Assembly: GCF_937959485.1 (NCBI RefSeq)
Contig: NZ_CALGPY010000005.1
Span: 310,001 to 374,000, forward strand
DNA from: an uncultured Campylobacter sp.
GTDB taxonomy: Bacteria > Campylobacterota > Campylobacteria > Campylobacterales > Campylobacteraceae
Length of the DNA: 64,000 nt
Direction: 5' to 3'
Shown in pieces: positions 8,802 through 16,954 of this stretch. Under the pieces are notes generated by a model. It was not told the origin of the DNA and did no database searches. It saw nothing but the letters and a program-made list of their open reading frames with translations. The translations under genes were made by a program, and so were the position numbers. The first letter of the stretch is position 1, and each line of letters begins with the position of its first letter.

Positions 8802-9353
8802 ATGAAAAGAAAACAAGGATTTTTATTTGATTACAACTTTTGCATAGGTTGTAAGGCGTGCGAAATTTCATGTCAGGTCTATCATAATCAAGACCCTGAC
8901 ATCAACTGGCGCCATGTCGATATGATGCTCATCCATGAAGATGAGATTGAAAAAGAAATTTTCATCTCGCATTCGTGCCACCATTGCGAAGAGCCTGCAT
9001 GTATGGACGTCTGCCCCGTAGGAGCTTACATTAAGCTCGAAAACGGCGTCGTTCAGCCGCTGCACGATAAATGCATCGGCTGCGGATACTGCATCGTAGC
9101 CTGTCCTTACGGATCGATAACCAAGGGCAAAGACGGCAAAGCGCAAAAGTGCAACCTCTGTGCCGAGAAGCTCGAGCGCGGCGAGGAGCCTGCGTGCGTA
9201 GCGGGCTGTCCTTGCGATGTGCTAAAGCTAGTCGATAGCGACGTGAGCGATAGCGCGGGGATGGAGAAGGAGATGCCGGGCTTTAAACGCTTTTTTACAA
9301 AGCCGAATATCCGCTTCTATCCTCGCATGAAGCGCAATGAGTTTATCCACTAA
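8802..9353 (+). CDS. four-cluster ferredoxin-like electron transfer subunit (DmsB/PsrB type)
   Basis: 183 residues with four cysteine groups: CIGCKACEISC, CHHCEEPACMDVC, CIGCGYCIVAC and CNLCAEKLERGEEPACVAGC. This is the arrangement of DmsB/PhsB/PsrB proteins, which carry four [4Fe-4S] clusters and wire the quinone-side membrane subunit to the Mo subunit. There is no signal peptide, as expected for a protein exported by hitch-hiking on its Tat-carrying partner. The start is one base after the catalytic subunit's stop, with GGAGG upstream, so expression is tightly coupled. Confidence 0.92.
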   Translation: MKRKQGFLFDYNFCIGCKACEISCQVYHNQDPDINWRHVDMMLIHEDEIEKEIFISHSCHHCEEPACMDVCPVGAYIKLENGVVQPLHDKCIGCGYCIVACPYGSITKGKDGKAQKCNLCAEKLERGEEPACVAGCPCDVLKLVDSDVSDSAGMEKEMPGFKRFFTKPNIRFYPRMKRNEFIH

Positions 9354-9363
9354 GGATAAAAAG

Positions 9364-10011
9364 ATGCGTAATTTAAAGCAGAGCTTTTGCGTCGAGGACT
9401 TTTTGAGGCAGGTATTTTTGGTGCCTCTTACCGGTGAAAATTTGGACGAGCTTTTAAATTTGACGCAGGATTTCGCGCCTAAGCTTAAAGAGCATAAGCT
9501 TATCCTCGAATTTGCCAAATGCAAAAGCGAGCCAAGCTTAATCGATGAAATTCGCTACGAATTCAATAGGCTCTTCGTAGGTCCTAAGCGCCCCAAAGCC
9601 GAGCCTTACGAGTCGGTGTATTTCGACTATCAAACGATGTTTGGGGCAAAGACGATGCAGGTGCGAAGCTTTTACGAGAGCTCGGGGCTAAAACTCGAGG
9701 ATGCGCAGCTTGATAAATTTCCCGACGATTTCATCGGGTACGAGCTGCAATATCTTTATTTTCTAAGTTTTAGCGCGCTAAAGGTGGAGGATGAGGCTAA
9801 ATTTAATGAAATTCTGCGTAAAAAGGCGGAATTTATCGCCGCTCATCCGTCGCAGTGGTTTTGCAAATTTGCCGCTCGCTGCGACGAGCACGCGAATTTA
9901 GACCTTTGGAAGAGTTTCGGAAGCTTTTTAAATCTCTACTTAAATAGCGAGATGGATGCGCTTAAAAGTGCACTAAAAGATCCTGGAATTTTTAAAAATT
10001 TAAAGGAATGA
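9364..10011 (+). CDS. TorD/DmsD family maturation chaperone
   Basis: 215-residue all-helical protein with the family signature around residue 75 (IRYEFNRLFVGPKRPKAEPY, then ESVYFD). TorD-family chaperones bind the Tat signal and guide cofactor insertion into Mo enzymes, here most likely the gene at 6509. I start it at 9364, behind AAGGAT; an earlier in-frame ATG at 9337 lies inside the Fe-S gene without a ribosome site. The stop overlaps the start region of the next gene. Confidence 0.88.
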   Translation: MRNLKQSFCVEDFLRQVFLVPLTGENLDELLNLTQDFAPKLKEHKLILEFAKCKSEPSLIDEIRYEFNRLFVGPKRPKAEPYESVYFDYQTMFGAKTMQVRSFYESSGLKLEDAQLDKFPDDFIGYELQYLYFLSFSALKVEDEAKFNEILRKKAEFIAAHPSQWFCKFAARCDEHANLDLWKSFGSFLNLYLNSEMDALKSALKDPGIFKNLKE

Positions 10012-10013
10012 CA

Positions 10014-10901
10014 ATGGTACAGACGACTTGGGGATGGCTCATAGTCATCTATTTGTTTCTAGGCGGTTTAGGCGCCGGGGCGTTTTTGTGCTCGGCTTTG
10101 GCTTACAAGGGCTTTTTGGGCTCATTAAACGAGAGGTTTTATAAGTTCGGCTTTCTGCTAGCACCCGTTGCGGTAATAATAGGAACCGCGCTTTTGCTAT
10201 TTGACCTGGCGCCGAGCGCTGCGATAAATCCTCTTAAAATTTTACAGCTCTACACGCGTCCGGTTTCGATGATGAGCATAGGTACGTATCTACTTACGTT
10301 TTTCATCGTAATTAGCGTTTTGGTGCTTTTGCAGATCAAAAAGAGCGGTAAAATTTGCGATATGATGCTCACGCTCGGAGCTATTTTGGCGCTTGGAGTG
10401 ATGGGATATACGGGGCTACTGCTTTACGTCGTAAAGGCGATCCCGCTTTGGGCTAGCGTGTGGCTACCGATTTTATTTACGATCTCTGCGATCTCCACGG
10501 GGCTTAGCGCAAACGCCGCCGCTACGCTAAATGCAGGGCACGGGCTAAGCCACTGCGCGCATAAATTTCACGTCGCGTTAGTTGCGCTTGAGATCGTTGC
10601 GGTGCTAGCGCTATTTGCTAGCGTGAGAAGCGAGGCTGCGGGCATGGCTAGCGTGACTAAGATAGTCAGCGGCTCGCTTGCGCCGATGTTTTGGATAGGC
10701 TTTGTCGTGCTTGGGCTTGCTCTGCCGCTGCTAGGCGGAAGCAAATTTATGCTTCGCGGCTGCAGCGTAAATGCAGACGGTAGCGTCTGCGCTCGCGGCA
10801 ATGAAGAGATAAAAAGCTGCGTCTATAACGAATACGGCGTACTCATAGGCGGTTTTTGCCTAAGAGCCTTCATCGTGCTTGGCGCAGTCTATATATTTTA
10901 G
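10014..10901 (+). CDS. NrfD/PsrC-type quinol-oxidising membrane subunit
   Basis: About 295 residues, eight predicted membrane segments. The N-terminal TTWGWLIVIYLFLGGLGAGA is a classic NrfD/PsrC start. Such subunits oxidise quinol and deliver electrons to the four-cluster Fe-S protein. The start at 10014 has AAAGGA at proper spacing; the ATG at 10008 touches that ribosome site and overlaps the chaperone stop. It ends the operon, and a strong hairpin follows directly. Confidence 0.88.
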   Translation: MVQTTWGWLIVIYLFLGGLGAGAFLCSALAYKGFLGSLNERFYKFGFLLAPVAVIIGTALLLFDLAPSAAINPLKILQLYTRPVSMMSIGTYLLTFFIVISVLVLLQIKKSGKICDMMLTLGAILALGVMGYTGLLLYVVKAIPLWASVWLPILFTISAISTGLSANAAATLNAGHGLSHCAHKFHVALVALEIVAVLALFASVRSEAAGMASVTKIVSGSLAPMFWIGFVVLGLALPLLGGSKFMLRGCSVNADGSVCARGNEEIKSCVYNEYGVLIGGFCLRAFIVLGAVYIF

Positions 10902-10905
10902 ATTA

Positions 10906-10935
10906 TTAAGATGAAGCTTTACTGCTTCATCTTAA
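10906..10935. terminator. bidirectional terminator between nrfD-like gene and ABC-3C operon
   Basis: A perfect 12-base-pair hairpin, TTAAGATGAAGC-tttact-GCTTCATCTTAA, followed on the + strand by AAATTTTTATTTATTTT. It sits between two convergent operons and can serve both. Confidence 0.9.
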
Positions 10936-10964
10936 ATTTTTATTTATTTTATACAGTCAATATA

Positions 10965-12647
10965 TTAATCAAACTTTTGACCAAATAGCCAAGTATTCTG
11001 ATCTTCGCTAATCTGAAGTATTACTTTTGACTCTATGAATTTTTTATCTTTATCATTTAATATACCCGTATCGTCATTTAATATCTCATTAAATGAAGTA
11101 TCCCCTATATTTACGAAATACTGCAAATTGCCACCTCTAACCTCATCTAATATGATTTTAAAGATGGTGGCTTTTTGCCTTTTATCCATTTCTGAAAATA
11201 GCTCGCCATCATGTGCTAAAAAACCTAATATATTAGGATTTAATGTATAAAGCAACATGTCATAGCAAAAGGTTTTCACATTTCCGATAGACAAAGAACC
11301 GTCTTTGGGGATTTCCACATCTATATTAAACAAATTTTTTGCATTTTGAATCATTGTGATTTTAAGAGAGCCTCCGTTGTTGTTATAAAATTTTTTAACG
11401 ATATCTCTAAATTTGTTTTCTATAGCATCAATCTTAAGCTTATTATCCTCTATATATTTAATTGTATCCTTTTTGATCTCTGCTATTTTATAGTCGATAT
11501 TAGTCTTATCTTTTTGAAAATTTTCCAAAGTTATGCTATAAATTTCTAAGTCTTTTTTTTCTTTTTCTAGCGTCAATATCCTATCTTTTAATGCATCTCG
11601 TTCCTCTAATGCACCACTATTTTTTAGGTCTTTTAAAAGCCCATCTCTTTGGCTTCCTATCAAATCTCTTTCATCTTCTAGTTCTTTGAGTTTTTGGCGT
11701 ATTTCATCTATTTCTGCAAAAATTCTCTCTTTTCTACTTTTTGCTAATTGATTGTGAAAGTCCTGAGCCTCATTAAGTCTTTTTAACACTTTGTCCTCAA
11801 AAAATACTTTAGCCTCGTCATAAATGTTTTTTATCTCTTCTAGGTCTATACTTATATTTTCGGACGTGAGTAAATTCGTCTCTTTTATCGCCATATTTGT
11901 TTGGAGTTTATAAATTTCATTTCTAATATTATTTAAATTTCCAGTCAAAGAATTTGCACGCTCTTTTAATTCATTATAGTTTTTAGCTACAATAAATCGA
12001 TTTAAATTCTCCTGCGTACTTAGTATCTCATCCTCTATATCTTTGATATTTTTCTTCGGTACTTGTTTTTCATATTTTTCTAGTTCTGTCTTGGCGTTAT
12101 TTAAACTCTTTAGTGCATCTTTTAGCTTGTAATTTTCCTCTTGCAACTTTATATCCATACCCAACAAAAAAAGATTAACAAGTCTTTGATTGTAATCATT
12201 TATATCCATGCCTTGCTGTCTTAACGTATCATAATATCCGCTTCTTCTGGCAAAACAATTAAATACCTGTCTAAAAGAAATTTTATTAGATTTTATTGTT
12301 TGACTAAAAATGTTATTTAGTTCGGTTGCATAAGTTTTTTGATTGTATTTCTTATCATTTATATTCCACTTATTCTCTCCAAATTTTTTCTCTACCGTAT
12401 AGTTTTTATTACCATGTATAAAACTTAAACTAAATTTTCCATAGTCTTTTAAAAAATCTTTCATTTTTTGCGAAACTGTTGCATTTAGCATATAGTGAAG
12501 CATTTCTAATGACAAGCTTTTGCCTATGCCATTTACTGTATCTTTTTGATCGTGGTTTAGCTGTTTTCCTACTACTATGTTTAGATCTTTATTAAATTTT
12601 AAAGCTTTAAATCTTGGATTATCGCAAATTAAGCTCAATAATATCAT
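10965..12647 (-). CDS. ABC-three-component system ATPase, DUF2326 family
   Basis: 560-residue SMC/Rad50-like ATPase. The N-terminal lobe has the P-loop NGIGKSLS (K43, S44). A long coiled coil fills roughly residues 160-410. The C-terminal lobe carries LGFLAHDGELFSEMDKRQ, the HD-type Walker B region seen in DUF2326 proteins. In ABC-3C conflict systems this ATPase is thought to sense invading nucleic acid or its processing and to switch on an effector. The ATG has AAGGAGCG upstream and overlaps the middle-component gene. The gene and its two partners are clearly more AT-rich than the flanks, a sign of transfer. Confidence 0.88.
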   Translation of the reverse strand: MILLSLICDNPRFKALKFNKDLNIVVGKQLNHDQKDTVNGIGKSLSLEMLHYMLNATVSQKMKDFLKDYGKFSLSFIHGNKNYTVEKKFGENKWNINDKKYNQKTYATELNNIFSQTIKSNKISFRQVFNCFARRSGYYDTLRQQGMDINDYNQRLVNLFLLGMDIKLQEENYKLKDALKSLNNAKTELEKYEKQVPKKNIKDIEDEILSTQENLNRFIVAKNYNELKERANSLTGNLNNIRNEIYKLQTNMAIKETNLLTSENISIDLEEIKNIYDEAKVFFEDKVLKRLNEAQDFHNQLAKSRKERIFAEIDEIRQKLKELEDERDLIGSQRDGLLKDLKNSGALEERDALKDRILTLEKEKKDLEIYSITLENFQKDKTNIDYKIAEIKKDTIKYIEDNKLKIDAIENKFRDIVKKFYNNNGGSLKITMIQNAKNLFNIDVEIPKDGSLSIGNVKTFCYDMLLYTLNPNILGFLAHDGELFSEMDKRQKATIFKIILDEVRGGNLQYFVNIGDTSFNEILNDDTGILNDKDKKFIESKVILQISEDQNTWLFGQKFD

Positions 12648-12852
12648 TATCGCTCCTTATTTTGCCGATTATAAATAAAAAATCTATACACAAAAGCATT
12701 TTTTCAATAGTAATTTCTTTAAAGTAAACTCCATTTAGCTCTCTAAGTAGATCGTCTGTATTAATACTGCCATTTTTTAAAATTTTAAGTATATATGCAG
12801 ATATGCTAATTATTGAATCAACTGGTTTAACTATTTTAGTCGGCATTATCAT
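12619..12852 (-). CDS. ABC-3C middle component (MC6-like)
   Basis: About 77 residues. The N terminus MIMPTKIVKPVDSIISISAY resembles ABC-3C middle component 6 proteins, which begin with a similar MPTK segment and form a small winged-helix-like helical domain. It overlaps both neighbours: its start lies inside the 3' end of the SMEK gene and its 3' end inside the ATPase gene. That is typical of these three-gene cassettes. An ATG at 12852 has AGGTG upstream; a GTG at 12861 is the alternative. Confidence 0.78.
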   Translation of the reverse strand: MIMPTKIVKPVDSIISISAYILKILKNGSINTDDLLRELNGVYFKEITIEKMLLCIDFLFIIGKIRSDNDIIELNLR

Positions 12853-13831
12853 TTTTTGCACCTATATCACAAATTTCAAAGAAATAACTAATAATTATCC
12901 AAGTTATGTTTGTTTCATTAAAATCTTTTACATCAAAGTAGCTTGTAATCTCATTATATAGCTCGATAAATATTTTATTAAAGTCTAAAGAATTATAAAA
13001 ATCATAGTGTAGTTCATCGACACCTTTTATTTCTATGTTGCCAACATTAGTATTTACCCCTTTGATATGTTTTAACAATATCACCCTATATATTTCATGT
13101 ACTATAAAGTCCTGCAAATCAGACATTGTTATATCGTCATTGAGCTTTTCTATGCTATCTCTATAATCTAATCCGCGCCTAATTTCAACACTTATTCTTT
13201 CGTTGAGATGATTTATCTCTAGTTTTTTACCGACTTCTTTCGCATTGTTAAAATCATCTAAAAAATTGATATCTCTTTTTCGGTATTGCCTTAAGATATG
13301 CTTGATTACTAAATTTAAAACCATCTCTGTTGTATAGTTTTTTAAAATTTGGGTATCAAAAAAATTATAAGTTTTTTCCAGTTTTGTTTGCTCTAGATTG
13401 TTGATATCTTTTAATAAGTCTTTTGTATCTATTAGACATTTTTCAACATCTATACTATATTTGTTTCTCCATTCATCAAAACTACTATCACGCAGACTAG
13501 GTTTGTCTAATAAATATAAGATTTTGATTTTAAAATCCGGTTTTGTTTCTAAAATTTTAAGAGTATTATCTATTTTTGCTTTTATTTTTGTCGAAGTAAC
13601 TTGGATAAAAATTTTATTTTTATCATCTACTAGGTCAATATACTCTGCATTTTTATTGTCGGCATTGGCATTTTCAAGATCATATCCATATATAACGTTT
13701 AGCATATCTCTGTAGAGATTTTCGGAATATATATTCAGAGAGTAATCATTTAAAACCTGTCTTTGTTCTATTTGATATCTAGTTAAAGCAATACCTTGAT
13801 TTATACTTTTTATCAAATTTTCTCGATTCAT
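12836..13831 (-). CDS. ABC-3C-associated SMEK-domain protein (putative effector)
   Basis: 331 residues. The N-terminal ~120 residues match the SMEK-domain pattern: LNIYSENLYRDMLNVIYGYD, then EYIDLVDDKNKIFIQVTSTK. The D...(x)IQVTS core resembles a restriction-endonuclease-like fold, so a nuclease activity is plausible but not shown. The C-terminal half is helical with no motif I can name. I start it at 13831, where AAAGGAGC sits correctly, not at the longer in-frame start (13852). It is the first gene of the operon, with a TATAAT box just upstream. Confidence 0.8.
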   Translation of the reverse strand: MNRENLIKSINQGIALTRYQIEQRQVLNDYSLNIYSENLYRDMLNVIYGYDLENANADNKNAEYIDLVDDKNKIFIQVTSTKIKAKIDNTLKILETKPDFKIKILYLLDKPSLRDSSFDEWRNKYSIDVEKCLIDTKDLLKDINNLEQTKLEKTYNFFDTQILKNYTTEMVLNLVIKHILRQYRKRDINFLDDFNNAKEVGKKLEINHLNERISVEIRRGLDYRDSIEKLNDDITMSDLQDFIVHEIYRVILLKHIKGVNTNVGNIEIKGVDELHYDFYNSLDFNKIFIELYNEITSYFDVKDFNETNITWIIISYFFEICDIGAKNDNAD

Positions 13832-13850
13832 ATTGCTCCTTTGCATTTTC

Positions 13851-13856
13851 ATTATA
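13851..13856 (-). promoter_or_regulatory. -10 box of the ABC-3C operon
   Basis: On the minus strand, TTCTATATAATG contains a consensus TATAAT 20 bases before the SMEK start. The -35 is not evident. The resulting leader would be only about 12 nucleotides. Confidence 0.55.
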
Positions 13857-13961
13857 TAGAATTTTGACTAAAAATATTGTAAAGAATAAGAAATATACAA
13901 AATATAACCTTCATTGTTATAAAGTGGTATTGTTGTATAAAATTCTTTATTTTAATGTATA

Positions 13962-13980
13962 AAGCCGCCAAAGACGGCTT
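13962..13980 (-). terminator. terminator after second propeller gene
   Basis: On the minus strand, AAGCCGTC-ttt-GGCGGCTT forms an eight-pair hairpin (one T-G pair) six bases after the propeller stop, followed by TATACATT. It separates the second dsbI set from the ABC-3C promoter. Confidence 0.65.
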
Positions 13981-13985
13981 AAATT

Positions 13986-14873
13986 TTATCTCTCGAAAAT
14001 AAAAATTTTATTCACGCCGTTTTCTCTGGACGCGACGTAGAATTTACCCTCTTTGATAGCGAGTGCATGGGCATCGTTTGCGCCTTCAAAGCTATAAACC
14101 TCCGCGATCTTTCTGCTACGCGGATCGAGTTTTAGGATGCTTGAGTATTGCTTTGAAAGCAGATAAATAAACTCGCCTTGCGCGTCCATGCCCGTGACGT
14201 AGTAGTCGCTTATGTCTCTGCCATCTTTTACGCCGAGGACTTCATCGAAACTCGGCACGAATTCGCTCGAGAGTAGATTATCGGCGTCGCTAAAGCTCGC
14301 CACACTCCAGCTTTGCTTGATATCATCAGGCACGCTCGCGATGAAAAACTCTCCGTAAAAGTCCGAGTGATCCCAGCTTAGGATATACTGTTGTTTGGCG
14401 CGTACGGTGGAGTAGCGATCTTTGAAATCAAGCGTGAAATTTTCGTATCCATCGTGCAGATAACGCCACGCCTTGTTTGCTTCCTCTTTGCTTTGGTTCG
14501 GTGCGGACTTGAAAAACTCATAGGTTTTATTATAGCTCATGAGCCCTACCGAGCCTTTAAAAAAGCTCGCTGCGACGGTTTCTTCCATCTGCATTATCCA
14601 ATCGGGCGTGCTTCGTAGATAGCTTTTTACGGTTTTTAGCTCGCCGTCCATTTCGTAGAGCTCGAATTTTAGCGTACCGAGCAAGAAGCTTCCGCTCGCC
14701 GCGTCGTAGTCAAGCCCCGTGACTGGGTTATTATTGTTTAAATTTAACGTTATCTCGCCGCTTTTGCGTAGCGGCGTTAAATTTGTCACTGCGCCGTCTG
14801 CAGGATTTAGATTAAACTCGCCGCCAAACGCCAGTGTGGCGCACAATAGGGTTAAATTTAGAAATCTTTTCAT
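13986..14873 (-). CDS. secreted beta-propeller protein, copy 2
   Basis: 295 residues with signal peptide (MKRFLNLTLLCATLAFGGEF). It aligns along its whole length with the product of 5590-6486: shared landmarks are the FNL start, NPVTGLDYD, a TVRAKQQYIL segment, SWDHSDFYGEFFIASVPDD, YYVTGMDAQGEF and ALAIKEGKFYVASRE. It is presumed to be the detached C-terminal domain of DsbI. The start at 14873 has GAGGCTGA upstream; a GTG at 14885 overlapping the dsbI stop is the alternative. Confidence 0.78.
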   Translation of the reverse strand: MKRFLNLTLLCATLAFGGEFNLNPADGAVTNLTPLRKSGEITLNLNNNNPVTGLDYDAASGSFLLGTLKFELYEMDGELKTVKSYLRSTPDWIMQMEETVAASFFKGSVGLMSYNKTYEFFKSAPNQSKEEANKAWRYLHDGYENFTLDFKDRYSTVRAKQQYILSWDHSDFYGEFFIASVPDDIKQSWSVASFSDADNLLSSEFVPSFDEVLGVKDGRDISDYYVTGMDAQGEFIYLLSKQYSSILKLDPRSRKIAEVYSFEGANDAHALAIKEGKFYVASRENGVNKIFIFER

Positions 14874-14881
14874 CTTCAGCC

Positions 14882-15637
14882 TCACTTCGGTAAATTCGGT
14901 AGTTTTGGATTCCAGCTTTCGCGAAAATCAATTTCGGTTTCTTCCCAGTGATCAAGCTCCCAAAACCACTTTGACGGATCGATGCTCATGCGCGAAGGCG
15001 TCGCGGAGGCTAGATAGGGCGGCGGGCCTGCGGTGATAAAGGCCTGCACGCAATTAAAAGCCATGATGATCGCAAAGGCTGCCACGGCTATCTTGCCTAG
15101 CGCGAAGCTCGGCAGAACCGCGCCGTATGCGCCCTCTTCACTTTTTTGCATTATTTTACCTACGTTTTTGCCTAACAGCAAAATCACTCCCAAAAATATA
15201 ATGACGCAAAAATGCACCACTATGACCCAAAACTGCGTGTGTGCGCCTAAAATTTCAAGCCCGAAGCCCTGCTTGATGTCGAGGTAGCCGCCGCCCGTGC
15301 CGTCTAGGCTGTAATGCAAAAAGCCGTCGTATAGCCCAAGGCATGCTAAAAAGAGGATTACGGCTAGGTATTTGACAGTAAATCCGTATCTAACGATCAG
15401 CAAAGCCACGAATGAGATCGCTACCATGCAAAATCTCTCGTGCCAGCACATGATGCAGGGACTATCGCCCATACCAAAGCCCAAAACAAGGCATGCGATA
15501 CCTACGGGCAAAGCGATGAGAGCGAGTGCCGCGAGGGCGAAAAGATTGAAAAATCGCTTTTCATCTTCGCCCCAGCCTGCAGAAATTTCGGCGCCGCGAA
15601 TGAAGCTTTGAGGCATTTTATCTTGCAAACTTTTCAT
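14882..15637 (-). CDS. dsbI: DsbI-type (DsbB family) disulfide oxidoreductase, copy 2
   Basis: 251 residues, about five membrane segments, active site CIMC in GMGDSPCIMCWHERF. It is strongly similar to copy 1, sharing ALPVGIACL, YSLDGT, GGYLDIKQGFGLEILGAHTQ, GPPPYL and KWFWE-DHW. Cysteines in the HFCVI and FNCVQAF helices are also shared. The copies have diverged mainly in the loop after helix 4, so the duplication or acquisition is not recent. The ATG follows AGGAGCGAGCA. This set lacks a molybdoenzyme. Confidence 0.88.
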   Translation of the reverse strand: MKSLQDKMPQSFIRGAEISAGWGEDEKRFFNLFALAALALIALPVGIACLVLGFGMGDSPCIMCWHERFCMVAISFVALLIVRYGFTVKYLAVILFLACLGLYDGFLHYSLDGTGGGYLDIKQGFGLEILGAHTQFWVIVVHFCVIIFLGVILLLGKNVGKIMQKSEEGAYGAVLPSFALGKIAVAAFAIIMAFNCVQAFITAGPPPYLASATPSRMSIDPSKWFWELDHWEETEIDFRESWNPKLPNLPK

Positions 15638-15646
15638 TGCTCGCTC

Positions 15647-15814
15647 CTAAAAATTTCCCATAGGCACGACGGCAAATTTATTCACCCACGCCATCATGAT
15701 GACGAGTATAGCGATACCCGCGATACCAAAGCCCATAACTGCGCGCTTTTTCTCAGGTCTAAACCACAACAAAAGGCCCGCGACGAAAAACATCAGAACC
15801 ATTAAAAATTCCAT
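15647..15814 (-). CDS. dba: Dba-like small membrane protein, copy 2
   Basis: 55 residues, the same length as copy 1: MEFLMVLMFFVAGLLLWF, then RPEKK turn, a second hydrophobic stretch and the ending VVPMGNF. It stops nine bases before dsbI copy 2, with the stop overlapping its ribosome site. GGAGAAAAT precedes the ATG. The repeated architecture confirms that the small gene is part of the module. Confidence 0.8.
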   Translation of the reverse strand: MEFLMVLMFFVAGLLLWFRPEKKRAVMGFGIAGIAILVIMMAWVNKFAVVPMGNF

Positions 15815-16419
15815 ATTTTCTCCTTTCTTATTGAAATTTAATATCGTAAAATATTACTATTTTGCTTATTAGACATATATTAAAAATTGTGTTTTATCAG
15901 TGTAAATAAATTTTTTATGGAATTTTATGATACTAAAATAGCCATTTTTAAGAAAATTTTTTCTATTTCAGCTTGATTTAAATTTATCTAAAGCATTTCG
16001 ATTAGCCTGATTTTGCTTGTGCGAGTCGCGTGATAAAACGTCACGCGATTGAAATTATAAAATTAGCAAGAAGATGAACAATGACTTTTAGCGCGGCGGC
16101 AGGCAAGTGGAGGGCAATCATCGCTGGGGCGCACCGTTTTTCTTGCGGCGGGGCGGTCTCTTGCATTATGTCTATCTTCTTACGTTTAGGCTGTATTCTC
16201 GCACCGCGTTTTCCCCTACTGAGTGCTCGTTTCGGTAGCGGACGCCGCCTCGTTGATAGCAAGCAATACTTTGCGATCGGTTTATGTCGGTTGCGGATGC
16301 TGTTTTATTGTGCAGTTATTTCGGCTTGCATTGCGCAATGAAATTTTGAAATTTTACAAAGCTTACCCAAGCCGATCACTTTAAATTTTTGCTCGTTCTT
16401 AGTCGCGAAATGTTTGCGC
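15815..16419. other. intergenic, promoter region of dba copy 2 and non-coding DNA
   Basis: The first ~200 bases are very AT-rich and should hold the leftward promoter of dba-dsbI copy 2. The rest is GC-richer and has two overlapping open frames on opposite strands (16041-16341) with no ribosome site or recognisable protein. I treat these as spurious. Confidence 0.45.
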
Positions 16420-16569
16420 GTGGGCTTTAGGCGGCATGCAGACATCCTCGCGTACTCCCTGCTGAACTATGACGAGCTTTCGTATCCGACGTCAAAAGCC
16501 GCCTGCGACGCTTTCGTGCCGCCGTTTTGTAAGATATATCTAGTTTCCTACAACCTAATACGCTTTTGA
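16420..16569 (+). other. possible coding remnant
   Basis: An open stretch encodes RHADILAYSLLNYDELSY followed by PTSKAACDAFVPPFC. It reads like the end of a real protein rather than noise, but it has no start and no upstream continuation. It abuts the broken AraC gene. I cannot assign a family. Confidence 0.25.
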
Positions 16570-16572
16570 AAA

Positions 16573-16826
16573 TCAAGCGGGCTTGGCGTAGTATTGCAGG
16601 AATTTTTGCGTATCGTAGTGATGCTGTTTGCCGTTAAATTCCACCATTTTGCCGCCGCGCAGGCACAAACATACGCTAGGCTCATAGATCGTCGCGTGAA
16701 GTCCGAGGGCTCGCTTTGGCGGTAGAAGCTAAGCGCTTGTATGGGCGTCTGAACGTGTCCGTAGGAGAGATACAGCTCGCCGGTAATCTTTGCGGCGTCT
16801 TTTAAAATTTTATCTGCTTCATTCAT
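16573..16826 (-). pseudogene. truncated, frameshifted AraC-family regulator (N-terminal domain)
   Basis: The frame starting at 16826 (MNEADKILKDAAKITGELYL) runs into QALSFYRQSEPSD. After a one-base shift near 16700 the next frame gives TIYEPSVCLCLRGGKMVEF and then HHYDTQKFLQYYAKPA, ending at 16573. Together this is the N-terminal arm-binding domain of AraC regulators of the YqhC type (the YEPS...GGK...Y-D...YL pattern). The C-terminal DNA-binding half is gone. It is divergent from an iron alcohol dehydrogenase, as yqhC is next to yqhD in E. coli, so the regulator of that gene has probably been lost. Confidence 0.65.
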
Positions 16827-16921
16827 CTAAGCTCCTTTAAATTTACGCGGGTTATATTTAAATTTGCACGATTAGGCAAGGAATTTGGACCATCGCGCTA
16901 CCACAAAATTTTAAAAAAGGC

Positions 16922-16927
16922 TATAAT
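16922..16927 (+). promoter_or_regulatory. -10 box of the alcohol dehydrogenase gene
   Basis: TATAAT in AAAAAAGGCTATAATTTAG, 28 bases before the ATG; no -35 is obvious. Confidence 0.5.
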
Positions 16928-16954
16928 TTAGCAACTTTATTTCAAGGAGATAAG

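Noticed and set aside
10906..13980. Insertion-sequence ends around the ABC-3C cassette
   Set aside because: The inverted repeats at both borders are different terminator hairpins, and no transposase or target duplication was seen.
16041..16341. Opposed frames of 73 and 86 residues
   Set aside because: Mutual shadows, no ribosome sites, composition unlike a real protein.
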